Source of the DNA: Taudactylus pleione
Taxonomy: Eukaryota > Chordata > Amphibia > Anura > Myobatrachidae
Length of the DNA: 64,000 bases
Assembly: GCA_031769625.1 (NCBI GenBank)
Contig: JAUIMM010000886.1
Coordinates: 496,001-560,000 of the forward strand
Direction: 5' to 3'
Below, in pieces: positions 45,702-57,533 of the stretch; the stretch's first letter is position 1; each line of letters begins with the position of its first letter. The notes below the pieces were generated by a model. The model saw only the letters and a list, made by a program, of their open reading frames with translations, did not search any database and had not been told where the DNA came from. A program made the position numbers and the translations under genes.

Positions 45702-48700
45702 AGGGCTGCCAAGATAAATCCTGGGCCCCAGTACAGTAACGTCCCAGGCCCCCCCCCCTATGGAGGGTGTGTGGTCACATCATGTTAGGAGCAGGGCTGC
45801 ACATCTTTGGGGTGTGTCTAGCATGTTAGAAGCACCCACCCAAAGGAGCATGACATAGCTACCAGCAGCTGGGATTAAAGTATTCACAATTAGGATGATA
45901 GGACAGTGTCATAAGAGATGCAGTTTTAGCTGGATGTGTTTAGATATTATAATAAAACACACAAAATTGAAAGTGCAACAACTTTATTTTATACATTTTC
46001 TCGTGTAAATAACATAAATAAAAATAAATAAAATTACATTTTTGTTATAGAGGTAGATTAACTTAATTTTGACATAACATACAGTAATTTTGTGCAGACA
46101 TGTCTAACCAAGTGTAAGTGTGTTATGATCTGCAGTTACACAGTGTGGTAGTAAAGTAAATCAACATACAATTTAAATTCCAAAACTGCCGTTACATCTG
46201 ACAGGGTTTCTAGTTTATAAACATCAGAACAACTTAAATAATTCTGAAACAACTTTGGTTCCTTCAGAAATTGCACTTGTAATGATCAATAACTGTAACA
46301 TGTGTAGACAAAACTCTTAAAGCTATAAACCTTCAAAAATAAATACTTTAAATACTCACACTTTAGCACATTGCAGATAAAAATTGAAATGCCTAGAATT
46401 TTTACAGCATACAGTACCTAGGATGTATTACATTGGAGCTTTCCGAGCTTTGTGACTTGCAAACAAGTCAATGACACTTAAAAAGTCACAATTTCTTGCC
46501 AAATTAGCCTCTATTGATAGCAAACCTAAATCGTTTAACCGGTTTTGGGTCATTGTCGATCTTAAAACATCTTTTATTCTTGAGAGACAACTGAAAGAGC
46601 GTTCAGCTTGGGCCACTGTTACAGGTATGGTGCAGAACAACCTTAAAGCAATGACAATATTTGTAAACAGGGGATCAAGTTTCAGTACCTTCAGTTGGTT
46701 TATTAGTTTGATAGGTTAAAGAGAATCTTCCTCTAAATTTGAATGAGCTATTGATTTAACGTGTATTAGCTCATCGCAAATAGCTTCACTGATATCACCT
46801 TCATATCTTTTATGTAGTTGTTTTCCCTTGTCTCGAACTTCATTATCCTCTAAGTTAGGGAAGGTCCACAAAACACTGAACAATGAATTTATGGCTTTTG
46901 CTGCATCAAATCGTGTTGTCATATTGCCAATAATATTGTCCAAAAGAACATGAAATACTTTCCACTTGAACATCTCCTCTGGAGAAGAGTTAGAGAAATC
47001 TTCTTCAGTTGATGGTTCATCAAAAAATCTGGTCCTTTTTCTTTGGCGTCTTTTCCTAAAAAGATCTAAAATCAGTTGTTATGCCCAAATTTTCAGCAAC
47101 CAGTCTGGATTCGTTTAAGATGGCTTGCCAATTATTTTTAAATCTTCTACAAGACTCAAAAGATTTTCAACCTCTTTGTCGATTGTGGTCTTTCGTGCTT
47201 GCAAAACTGTGCTTCTGTAATTTATAGCTGTAAGGACTTTTAGCCAAATAGATGCCATCAAAATACAATCAAATGACTCCAAGTAGTTGCTTACAGAATT
47301 TAGATCTGTTCGGATTTCTGATGTTAGATTCAGTTCTAACACTGACTCAATTGCCTTCTGGATCCCAGGAAGTCTTTCAGCAATTGGCTTGACACTCTCT
47401 ACCCTTGCAGACCAACGTGTTTTTGACATGGAGTGGAGTGGAGCACCAATATTTTCTTTCAAAATCTCCCACCTCTGAGGACTGGCACTAAATATATTGT
47501 ACAGCTTTTGTACTACTGCAAAAAATGTAACAACCTCAGGACAACATTCTGCTGCATGGACACCACACAGATTCAAATGTGACAGGCACAGGGCGAAAAA
47601 ATAGCAAGTGGATTAGCTTGCAAAATTCGAGCTTGGGCAATTTGTATGCTCTACTCATGTTAGAACCATTGTCGTAGCCTTGCCCACGACAATCACTTAT
47701 TAGAATACTATTGTTTTTAAGTGTTTGCAGAATTAAATCTGCAATGGCTTCCCCTGATTTTTTATTACAGTTTACGAATTCCAAAAATCGTTCTTCAATG
47801 TCATATTCATTGTTTGTGCAAAGAACATAACGCAAAATGAATGTAGTTTGCTCCATGTGTGCAGAGTCTGGTGTTGCATCTAAAATATTTATCAGTTTCT
47901 CTTTCCTTTAGTATGCAGTTAAAAACATATTCAGCACAACATGAAATAAATTCATTTTTGAATTTTGGCTGACAAATAATGTACTTGTAATCTTCTTTTT
48001 TCCATCTGTGCCTGTTTCACCTTTTTCAAATGCTCTGCAAGCAAAGGGTCATAGTGGCTTACAACTTCTAACATTCCCAAAAAATTGCCATTTTTTGGAT
48101 GTCCAACTAGGTTGCTAGATCCTCTAAAAGCCAATCCACGCTCTGCGAGGAACAGAACTACATCAATAAATCTATGTAATAAGGCTTTCCAGACTTGTGT
48201 TTCATTCTGTATTTTTTGCAATGATAAACTATCAACTGTGGTATTTTTAGCAAGATTTTTTTCCAAATTTCGCCACTCTACATAACATGTACAGTGATTA
48301 TTGCTACTTTCATGGTCAGGTATTTTGTTGTAGAGTTTCCTATAACCCTTAGAAGGTCCCCAACCGATTTCTGTGGTCAAAATGGAACGATGTGTTTCTG
48401 GGAGTTTGCAGAATAAACAACAGGGAAAACAAAACAAAGCTTGCTTAGATTTACTCCATACTAACCAATCACGAGGAACTGATTCTTTATTCTTTAAACG
48501 ACAATTTAGTATATAGTTAGGAAATTGGGTGCCATCTTTATCAGGTGGGAAAAATTTTGGGTATGGTTCTGGTCCTCGTTGAATTGCATCTTAAATTCAG
48601 TTACTGAAAAACCCATTTGGAGATGGCCTATATCAAAATCGAGTAGCTTTTTTTGCTACCTACTTCGACATTAGATGCTACCTTTGAGTATGATGTGGCA

Positions 48701-49072
48701 CAACCCTTGGTGACACCAGCTTTAGGCACATAACTTGAGTGTGGTTCTGAAATTAGGTAGTGTCTGTGCCAGAAGTACAAGTTATCATCATACTACTTGA
48801 ACCACTACCACCATTATCATCATCATCATCATCATCATCATCAACAACAATAACAGTTACATTTTCATTGACTTTATCAATGTCAAGTTCACTTGTTTTT
48901 TTGGATAACCGATTTTCCTCCTGACTTTCATGCTCAGACAAATGGGAGGAAACGTTAAATCCTACACTTTCAAGAGTTTGAAAGTTTGCTCTTTTGCTTT
49001 TTTTTTCTTTACGTTTTTGTGCGCCAGATTTATGATGATAAAAATCCATGGCAACAATTCCCCTAAAATTAA
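45702..49072 (-). mobile_element. hAT transposon remnant carrying a ZMYM/DUF4371-type transposase
   Basis: A hAT-like terminus CAGGGCTGCCAAGATAAATC lies at 45,702. The transposase remnant occupies 46,428-49,049. The opposite terminus is missing; the element is cut by the Tc1-like fragment at 49,077. Confidence 0.65.
46428..49049 (-). pseudogene. hAT transposase, ZMYM1/DUF4371 type, multiply broken
   Basis: It reads on the minus strand in six pieces over frameshifts. The start at 49,049 has SGAQKRKEKKSKRA, the usual N-terminus of this group, then a run of ten Asp from a CAT/ATC microsatellite. The TTF-type zinc-finger region includes MFCFPCCLFCKLPE near 48,437. The DUF4371 part includes DCRGQGYDNGSNMS near 47,680, where the catalytic Asp sits. 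Next come SKTRWSARVESV near 47,430 and the dimerisation end AQAERSFSCLSRIKDVLRST then LSIE at 46,500-46,610. Family members are about 700-850 residues, so the locus covers nearly the whole gene but cannot be translated intact. Confidence 0.8.
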
Positions 49073-49076
49073 CATA

Positions 49077-49275
49077 CAGTCAGGTCCATAAATATTGGGA
49101 CATTGACAGAATTTTCAGATTTTGGCCTCTATTCACCACCACAATGGCTTTGAAATGAAACAAACAAGATGTGATTTAACTGCAGACTTTCAGATTTAAT
49201 TTGGGGGTAATTACATCCAAATCAGGTGAACGGTGTAGGAATTACAATGGTTTCTATATGTGCCTCCCACTTTTT
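49077..49275. mobile_element. Tc1-like transposon end, truncated
   Basis: CAGTCAGGTCCATAAATATT at 49,079 is the terminal motif of a Tc1/mariner family common in fish and frogs, preceded by TA. The fragment stops abruptly at CCCACTTTTTG, where the interferon array begins. Confidence 0.7.
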
Positions 49276-49605
49276 GTTTCCGGTTCTCAGAGAAATGACA
49301 ATTACTTTGGGGTATCGAGTCAAACAGAGGCCCAGTTCGGATCTTCTTGCGGTTCGAGACTTGGATTTTAAAACCGAACTTGGGTTTTGGATTGCATGTT
49401 AACAGGTCAAAATGACATCATGTTAGCTGGGTTTTTTTTTTAATACAGATCCAAAACCAAAACACAAAGATGAATCCAGATCCAAATCCCAAACCTAAAC
49501 ACAGGGGTCGGCGCACATCTCTAGGGTAATCTTGCTGTTTCCTAACCATTCAGCACATGTAGCTAACACAAAGGTAATTAGGCGCAGACATGCGGAGGAA
49601 CCCAC

Positions 49606-49749
49606 CATGCTCCGGAAAGTATTGGAGAGCTCCATGATCTCATGTTTATTTGGAAGTTTGCAGCCATTGGTCAATCCCAGACTGGTCAGAAATGCAGAGA
49701 CTATGGCAATCTTAAGTGTCATTATGTATAAGCTGGTGAGTGAGACCAT
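49606..49749 (-). pseudogene. Gene 0: orphan interferon exon 1 with promoter
   Basis: It is identical in protein sequence to exon 1 of genes A and B: signal peptide, then CKLPNKHEIMELSNTFRSM, then a GTGGGT donor. A TATATAAG box is at 49,788-49,795. Only a short start of intron 1 remains before the break at 49,276, so exons 2-5 are absent. It could still be transcribed and spliced into the sequence on its left, or be silent. Confidence 0.75.
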
Positions 49750-50234
49750 ATCTCATCATGTCTATATCCCATTCTAGTCCTTTCTCACTTATATACTCCA
49801 TGTCCTCAACTACATGCTCTACCATTTACAGTTTAGGGAAAGTTGACAGAACCTGTTTATGCCAAGCTCCATTCAGGATAATAATGGGAAACCACATTCA
49901 TTGCTTGTTAAATAGGTGGAAAGGGCAGAGGGGTTTTAGGTACAGTACACACTTAAAAGACTCGAGAGTGGAAATTTTACATCAGGCTGAAACAGGAGAA
50001 CCCACTCATTGCTGCAACGTTCATACTGGGCCGCTGCCTGTTCCCCATGATAATACATTTACAATCTAAACATCCACAGCAATCCGCTGTTTATAGGGAG
50101 CAGCTCTCTTCACAATGATCAATTTATGGCAGCAGTTTCCAAGGGAAGATACATGTTTTTTCCATCCTGACAATATAATGACTGCGGTGTGATAGGTGTC
50201 ACTGTCTTGTTTCATGCGAAAAGTACAAATAGAG

Positions 50235-50405
50235 GTCCTGATTCTGGGCCGCACACAAAGTGGCTGCATCTGCAATCTTCAGCACTACGCATGCGTCTGA
50301 GGGGAACATACATCTCACCCGATCTACAGGTTATTCATTAATGAGCAGCATCTCCACTTGCAGCTGAACGAGCGGCCGCTTACGAGCGGCTCTGAATCAG
50401 GCCCT
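50235..50405. mobile_element. Short MITE downstream of each interferon gene
   Basis: GTCCTGATTCTGGGCCGC to GCGGCTCTGAATCAGGCCC. The right 40 bases match the 597-bp family at 36,797. It is repeated at about 54,124-54,294 and 58,019-58,189, so it was carried along by the tandem duplication. Confidence 0.7.
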
Positions 50406-50543
50406 AAGTCAGCGCATGGTCTGCGCTGTGACCAATACGTTAAGCCGAAACATATTCACAATATAAAATAACTCTAACTTGTGTTGTGGGCAGATACATT
50501 TTTCTATGAAAAACACTTAAAAGAATTATCTAATGCGATACAT

Positions 50544-50552
50544 TAAATAAAT
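50544..50552 (-). promoter_or_regulatory. AU-rich element in gene A 3' UTR
   Basis: On the minus strand the sequence is ATTTATTTA, about 165 bases after the stop codon. Overlapping AUUUA motifs destabilise cytokine mRNAs. The same site is at 54,433-54,441 (gene B) and about 58,328-58,336 (gene C). A polyadenylation site was not identified, so position inside the UTR is inferred. Confidence 0.4.
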
Positions 50553-50715
50553 GACACATGATTTTATAATAAAAAATATATTTACTTAGTTTGGAACGTT
50601 TATATGGTTCATTTTCCCCTTGTCCCCTTGCACATAAATAATATATCACATTTTTCATAGAAACATGTTGGTAACTTCAGCATAACATGAAGAAAATATC
50701 ACATTATCTGTTTAT

Positions 50716-53638
50716 CTAGTGACGGTAGAGTTTCCTCATGGAGAGCTGTAAAGTTGATGTAAGGATTCTCCTGATCGCAGTGTTAACGATTCCCTGAACG
50801 CAGTTTGTATATCTCTAGGAAACAGAATAACAATCAGGTCAGTTGGATTATGAAAGCGATGTAATTAATGTGATCAGTGTCATTCTCTCGGATACTGAAC
50901 GAGGTCGGAAATATAATTACTCTGATCGATATATAACATAACAATCTATATATATAGTATAAAATAAAGTCCCTGGTAGGCGTCTGTCTGTTCGCACTAA
51001 TCTCAAGAACCACTGGATGGATTTTGATGCAGTTGTCCCTATTGTATAGAGCATTTGTTGAGAAAGGTTTAGGTGTATGACACATTAATGTATGACAAAG
51101 GGGAGCCGAGCGGTGACGATTTTAGTGACGCAAGTCAGTGAAAAAACAGACGTCCCAGCGCTTTCTTGGCTTACGCTGCCTAAACCATTAAAGATATATC
51201 ACAACGATGGACTTTATTTTGTATTATATACAGATGGATCCAGTGTCTCCAGAAAAATCGATTTAAGCCTTATTTACTGATACAGAATTTTAGTTTTTCC
51301 CATTTTTACCGTTACTATTTAATTTACTGTATATAAAAAATGATTATTTAATTCCAAATGATTCCAATTCCCGGTAAGAGTCTGCGTTGGCGTGACAATA
51401 CATAAAGCACAGGGACAGACACATAACATGGCCGGAGTTGACCTAAGTGGGAGACTGTTTTGCTCATGGACAACTTTACGTGGCCCTTTTGCACATCACG
51501 TCACAACTAAATCTTTTTGTGTTGACGTCAGGAGGAAAAATCTCCTAATGTCGTCTACAAGGCAATCTTATAAGATATTGGGCCATATGTACTACAATGG
51601 TGTGGGAGGTTTGTTAGATAATTCACATCAGATGAAAAAAACTGTACCTCTTTCTTCACAAGGTTCCGGAGATTGAAGAAGTAATCTGCTATAATCTTTC
51701 TACGACGATATATATATATATTTTTGGACTTCTACAAAAATGGAAAAAAAATACCACTGATAAATCACTTGATTTAGACGATCGCTGAGGTTTGTTAAAA
51801 AAAAAAATATATGTACATTAAATTCCGCAAGAAAAAAAAAAAGAAGTTTCAAGCAAATCAGATGACGTTACAATATGCTTACACAGTCAGGTAGGAACCG
51901 AGCCAAAGTGCCCAAATGTCCCATCATCCTCTCCCAGTCCTGCTGACTGTACTGGAGCCCTCGGTTGTGGTAGCAGAGAAATCTGTACATTTGGTACAAA
52001 ACTTCCTTAATAATGACAACTGCATCTTCCACCTGAAATACAACAATGTAAGAACTTGGATTCTACAATAATAATTGGATGAATATTTTTCGACTTTAGC
52101 TTCTCTTCACTATGCAGAGGGGCCTATAAAGTGCCCCTATAAAGTACCCCAATAAAGTGCTGATTTTTCGCTGATGATTTAAAGCAGCAGTATTTTTAAA
52201 TGTAAAACCAGGTTGGTATAACCAGGGGCGCCAAGAAGAAAAGGTGCAGATGGTAATAATCTCGAGCCCGGCCTTGTTCGAAGCACCCAGTGGGAGTAGT
52301 AGGGGGGGAGGGGGACGATGACATAAGCCTTAATTTGCAGTGTGCAATGCTGCTTTGCAGTAGTGTGCATAATATTGTTCATTGTTTTTTGTTGTTGGGG
52401 GGTCACATCTATGCCCCCCCCAGATTTTGACCGCTGTATGTTTCCACAGCCCTGGGTTTAACCCTTAAAAAAATTACAGTATGGCCCAATAAACTCTATC
52501 TACTTTTTTATGTTGTCCTCTAATTAAAAATATCAGCTCTGCATTAAAAACACAATTACAGTAGGCTGATCTGTACATGTAGCCTCCCATTTCAGCCTCT
52601 GAAACATGCTCCGTGAAGCCACCGGAAGCAGCTCCAGTTACACCAGCGGGTAATCGAATCGGCCCCATTGCGTACTAAAGCATAATTAGAGATGGATCCC
52701 AACTTACCTCTGAGACATTGAAAAGGGAACGGATTTGGGCCTGGCCAGTCGAAATCTCCGATGTATCGCACACTAGGTTTTGTGGGCCCTGTCTGCCAGA
52801 ACTCTGGAAAGGAAAATAAAAATGAAATTACTGACTGTCAATTGGAAATGTAAATTTCCTTCAAAAACGTTAGTAGCGCTATTATCACCAGGGCCTATCG
52901 TATTGCTTGAGTGGTCAGAAGTGCACCTTCGGAAAGGCCGGTTGCTTTTCATCTCATTATCTTAATCAGTTATTTTATAGCAAAAAGTTTTTTGGTGTTT
53001 CAACAGATTTCTCTCATATTCCCAAATCCTGCACCAAAATGCTGACGTTTCATTCCTGAGGCCCCAAGTTGATCAGGACGGGGTGAGAGCTGGTGTTTGC
53101 GTTTCTCCCTATCATGGTGGTACATACTTTTGCATTTGAACGTATATCTTGTGTAGAGATGTGCGTTTCCGGTTCTCAGAGAAATGACAATTACTTTGGG
53201 GTATCGAGTCAAACAGAGGCCCAGTTCGGATCTTCTTGCGGTTCGAGACTTGGATTTTAAAACCGAACTTGGGTTTTGGATTGCATGTTAACAGGTCAAA
53301 ATGACATCATGTTAGCTGGGGTTTTTTTTTAATACAGATCCAAAACCAAAACACAAAGATGAATCCAGATCCAAATCCCAAACCTAAACACAGGGGTCGG
53401 CGCACATCTCTAGGGTAATCTTGCTGTTTCCTAACCATTCAGCACATGTAGCTAACACAAAGGTAATTAGGCGCAGACATGCGGAGGAACCCACCATGCT
53501 CCGGAAAGTATTAGAGAGCTCCATGATCTCATGTTTATTTGGAAGTTTGCAGCCATTGGTCAATCCCAGACTGGTCAGAAATGCAGAGACTATGGCAATC
53601 TTAAGTGTCATTATGTATAAGCTGGTGAGTGAGACCAT
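50716..53638 (-). CDS. Interferon gene A: intron-containing type I interferon
   Basis: Exons (minus strand): 53,638-53,495; 52,803-52,708; 52,032-51,883; 51,731-51,648; 50,814-50,716 with stop. Every intron is phase 0 and has GT...AG ends. The first in-frame ATG (53,638) gives 190 residues; a second at 53,611 gives 181. The product would be a secreted antiviral cytokine acting through the interferon receptor. Exon 1 encodes a hydrophobic signal (IAIVSAFLTSLGL) and mature Cys1 in CKLPNKHEI. Exon 2 (32 codons) has Cys31 and an NVS glycosylation site. Exon 3 (50 codons, VEDAVV...LPDC) covers helices C-D and ends at Cys101. Exon 4 (28 codons, IIADYFFNLRNLVKKE) is helix E. Exon 5 has ERYTNCVQGIVNTAIRRI, aligned with KKYSPCAWEVV. 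Intron 1 holds a TAGAGATGTGCG MITE; intron 4 a Helitron-like remnant. Type III interferon was considered: the C-terminus favours type I. Confidence 0.88.
50966..51590 (+). mobile_element. Helitron-like remnant in intron 4 of gene A
   Basis: GTCCCTGGTAGGCGTCTGTC at 50,969 resembles a Helitron-type 5' end beginning TC. A plus-strand frame from 51,392 reads MTIHKAQGQTHNMAGVDLS, like the C-terminal motif of PIF1/Helitron helicases (TI.K.QGQT....GVDL), then decays. It is repeated at 54,857 and 58,753. The frame runs antisense into exon 4, but only its first part is helicase-like. Confidence 0.55.
53154..53412. mobile_element. 259-bp MITE in intron 1 of gene A
   Basis: TAGAGATGTGCG and CGCACATCTCTA are perfect inverted repeats; the interior is rich in CAAAACC and GATCCAAA motifs. 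It equals a short form of the 6.4-kb element at 29,543. No 8-bp duplication is visible. Repeated at 57,049 and 60,946; the copy at 49,276 lacks its first 11 bases because the array starts inside it. Confidence 0.8.
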
Positions 53639-53676
53639 ATCTCATCATGTCTATATCCCATTCTAGTCCTTTCTCA

Positions 53677-53684
53677 CTTATATA
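53677..53684 (-). promoter_or_regulatory. TATA box of gene A
   Basis: TATATAAG on the minus strand, 39 bases upstream of the first in-frame ATG, followed by GTGAGAAAGG, which resembles an IRF half-site. Same boxes at 57,572-57,579 (gene B) and 49,788-49,795 (gene 0). Further upstream AACTTTCCC could be a partial NF-kB or IRF site. The short distance means the start site would lie near 53,650. Confidence 0.6.
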
Positions 53685-54604
53685 CTCCATGTCCTCAACT
53701 ACATGCTCTACCATTTACAGTTTAGGGAAAGTTGACAGAACCTGTTTATGCCGAGCTCCATTCAGGATAATAATGGGAAACCACATTCATTGCTTGTTAA
53801 ATAGGTGGAAAGGGCAGAGGGGTTTTAGGTACAGTACACACTTAAAAGACTCGAGAGTGGAAATTTTACATCAGGCTGAAACAGGAGAACCCACTCATTG
53901 CTGCAACGTTCATACTGGGCCGCTGCCTGTTCCCCATGATAATACATTTACAATCTAAACATCCACAGCAATCCGCTGTTTATAGGGAGCAGCTCTCTTC
54001 ACAATGATCAATTTATGGCAGCAGTTTCCAAGGGAAGATACATGTTTTTTCCATCCTGACAATATAATGACTGCGGTGTGTTAGGTGTCACTGTCTTGTT
54101 TCATGCGAAAAGTACAAATAGAGGTCCTGATTCTGGGCCGCACACAAAGTGGCTGCATCTGCAATCTTCAGCACTACGCATGCGTCTGAGGGGAACATAC
54201 ATCTCACCCGATCTACAGGTTATTCATTAATGAGCAGCATCTCCACTTGCAGCTGAACGAGCGGCCGCTTACGAGCGGCTCTGAATCAGGCCCTAAGTCA
54301 GCGCATGGTCTGCGCTGTGACCAATACGTTAAGCCGAAACATATTCACAATATAAAATAACTCTAACTTGTGTTGTGGGCAGATACATTTTTCTATGAAA
54401 AACACTTAAAAGAATTATCTAATGCGATACATTAAATAAATGACACATGATTTTATAATAAAAAATATATTTACTTAGTTTGGAACGTTTATATGGTTCC
54501 TTTTCCCCTTGTCCCCTTGCACATAAATAATATATCACATTTTTCATAGAAACATGTTGGTAACTTCAGCATAACATGAAGAAAATATCACATTATCTGT
54601 TCAC

Positions 54605-57533
54605 CTAGTGACGGTAGAGTTTCCTCATGGAGAGCTGTAAAGTTGATGTAAGGATTCTCCTGATCGCAGTGTTAACGATTCCCTGAACGCAGTTTGTATA
54701 TCTCTAGGAAACAGAATAACAATCAGGTCAGTTGGATTATGAAAGCGATGTAATTAATGTGATCAGTGTCATTCTCTCGGATACTGAACGAGGTCGGAAA
54801 TATAATTACTCTGATCGATATATAACATAACAATCTATATATATATAGTATAAAATAAAGTCCCTGGTAGGCGTCTGTCTGTTCGCACTAATCTCAAGAA
54901 CCACTGGATGGATTTTGATGCAGTTGTCCCTATTGTATAGAGCATTTGTTGAGAAAGGTTTAGGTGTATGACACATTAATGTATGACAAAGGGGAGCCGA
55001 GCGGTGACGATTTTAGTGACGCAAGTCAGTGAAAAAACAGACGTCCCAGCGCTTTCTTGGCTTACGCTGCCTAAACCATTAAAGATATATCACAACGATG
55101 GACTTTATTTTGTATTATATACAGATGGATCCAGTGTCTCCAGAAAAATCGATTTAAGCCTTATTTACTGATACAGAATTTTAGTTTTTCCCATTTTTAC
55201 CGTTACTATTTAATTTACTGTATATAAAAAATGATTATTTAATTCCAAATGATTCCAATTCCCGGTAAGAGTCTGCTTTGGCGTGACAATACATAAAGCA
55301 CAGGGACAGACACATAACATGGCCGGAGTTGACCTAAGTGGGAGACTGTTTTGCTCATGGACAACTTTACGTGGCCCTTTTGCACATCACGTCACAACTA
55401 AATCTTTTTGTGTTGACGTCAGGAGGAAAAATCTCCTAATGTCGTCTACAAGGCAATCTTATAAGATATTGGGCCATATGTACTACAATGGTGTGGGAGG
55501 TTTGTTAGATAATTCACATCAGATGAAAAAAACTGTACCTCTTTCGTCACAAGGTTCCGGAGATTGAAGAAGTAATCTGCTATAATCTTTCTACGACGAT
55601 ATATATATATATTTTTGGACTTCTACAAAAATGGAAAAAAAATACCACTGACTGATAAATCACTTGATTTAGACGATCGCTGAGGTTTGTTAAAAAAAAA
55701 AATATATGTACATTAAATTCCGCAAGAAAAAAAAAAAGAAGTTTCAAGCAAATCAGATGACGTTACAATATGCTTACACAGTCAGGTAGGAACCGAGCCA
55801 AAGTGCCCAAATGTCCCATCATCCTCTCCCAGTCCTGCTGACTGTACTGGAGCCCTCGGTTGTGGTAGCAGAGAAATCTGTACATTTGGTACAAAACTTC
55901 CTTAATAATGACAACTGCATCTTCCACCTGAAATACAACAATGTAAGAACTTGGATTCTACAATAATAATTGGATGAATATTTTTCGACTTTAGCTTCTC
56001 TTCACTATGCAGAGGGGCCTATAAAGTGCCCCTATAAAGTACCCCAATAAAGTGCTGATTTTTCGCTGATGATTTAAAGCAGCAGTATTTTTAAATGTAA
56101 AACCAGGTTGGTATAACCAGGGGCGCCAAGAAGAAAAGGTGCAGATGGTAATAATCTCGAGCCCGGCCTTGTTCGAAGCACCCAGTGGGAGTAGTAGGGG
56201 GGGAGGGGGACGATGACATAAGCCTTAATTTGCAGTGTGCAATGCTGCTTTGCAGTAGTGTGCATAATATTGTTCATTGTTTTTTGTTGTTGGGGGGTCA
56301 CATCTATGCCCCCCCCAGATTTTGACCGCTGTATGTTTCCACAGCCCTGGGTTTAACCCTTAAAAAAATTACAGTATGGCCCAATAAACTCTATCTACTT
56401 TTTTATGTTGTCCTCTAATTAAAAATATCAGCTCTGCATTAAAAACACAATTACAGTAGGCTGATCTGTACATGTAGCCTCCCATTTCAGCCTCTGAAAC
56501 ATGCTCCGTGAAGCCACCGGAAGCAGCTCCAGTTACACCAGCGGGTAATCGAATCGGCCCCATTGCGTACTAAAGCATAATTAGAGATGGATCCCAACTT
56601 ACCTCTGAGACATTGAAAAGGGAACGGATTTGGGCCTGGCCAGTCGAAATCTCCGATGTATCGCACACTAGGTTTTGTGGGCCCTGTCTGCCAGAACTCT
56701 GGAAAGGAAAATAAAAATGAAATTACTGACTGTCAATTGGAAATGTAAATTTCCTTCAAAAACGTTAGTAGCGCTATTATCACCAGGGCCTATCGTATTG
56801 CTTGAGTGGTCAGAAGTGCACCTTCGGAAAGGCCGGTTGCTTTTCATCTCATTATCTTAATCAGTTATTTTATAGCAAAAAGTTTTTTGGTGTTTCAACA
56901 GATTTCTCTCATATTCCCAAATCCTGCACCAAAATGCTGACGTTTCATTCCTGAGGCCCCAAGTTGATCAGGACGGGGTGAGAGCTGGTGTTTGCGTTTC
57001 TCCCTATCATGGTGGTACATACTTTTGCATTTGAACGTATATCTTGTGTAGAGATGTGCGTTTCCGGTTCTCAGAGAAATGACAATTACTTTGGGGTATC
57101 GAGTCAAACAGAGGCCCAGTTCGGATCTTCTTGCGGTTCGAGACTTGGATTTTAAAACCGAACTTGGGTTTTGGATTGCATGTTAACAGGTCAAAATGAC
57201 ATCATGTTAGCTGGGGTTTTTTTTTAATACAGATCCAAAACCAAAACACAAAGATGAATCCAGATCCAAATCCCAAACCTAAACACAGGGGTCGGCGCAC
57301 ATCTCTAGGGTAATCTTGCTGTTTCCTAACCATTCAGCACATGTAGCTAACACAAAGGTAATTAGGCGCAGACATGCGGAGGAACCCACCATGCTCCGGA
57401 AAGTATTAGAGAGCTCCATGATCTCATGTTTATTTGGAAGTTTGCAGCCATTGGTCAATCCCAGACTGGTCAGAAATGCAGAGACTATGGCAATCTTAAG
57501 TGTCATTATGTATAAGCTGGTGAGTGAGACCAT
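54605..57533 (-). CDS. Interferon gene B: intron-containing type I interferon
   Basis: Exons (minus strand): 57,533-57,390; 56,698-56,603; 55,927-55,778; 55,622-55,539; 54,703-54,605. Splice sites, phases and predicted secreted product are as in gene A. Counting from the ATG at 57,506, the only protein change I see is Lys147 to Thr in helix E, from ACG in place of AAG near 55,548. All four structural cysteines, the NVS site and the CVQG motif are kept. The promoter with TATATAAG is intact. The near-identity suggests either very recent duplication or concerted evolution, so A and B are probably co-expressed and redundant; that is inference. Confidence 0.87.

Noticed and set aside
51392..51676. 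94-codon plus-strand frame with KAQGQT, repeated in each unit, as a helicase gene
   Set aside because: Only the first third resembles a helicase end; the remainder is antisense to interferon exon 4 and intron. Kept as a Helitron-like remnant.
53154..53412. 8-bp target duplication for the intron-1 MITE
   Set aside because: Flanks ATCTTGTG and GGGTAATC do not match.
50716..53638. Interferon gene A as a type III (lambda) interferon
   Set aside because: Lambda genes also have phase-0 introns, but the Y-T-N-C helix-F end, Cys spacing 1/31/101/134 and N-terminal CKLP fit type I better.
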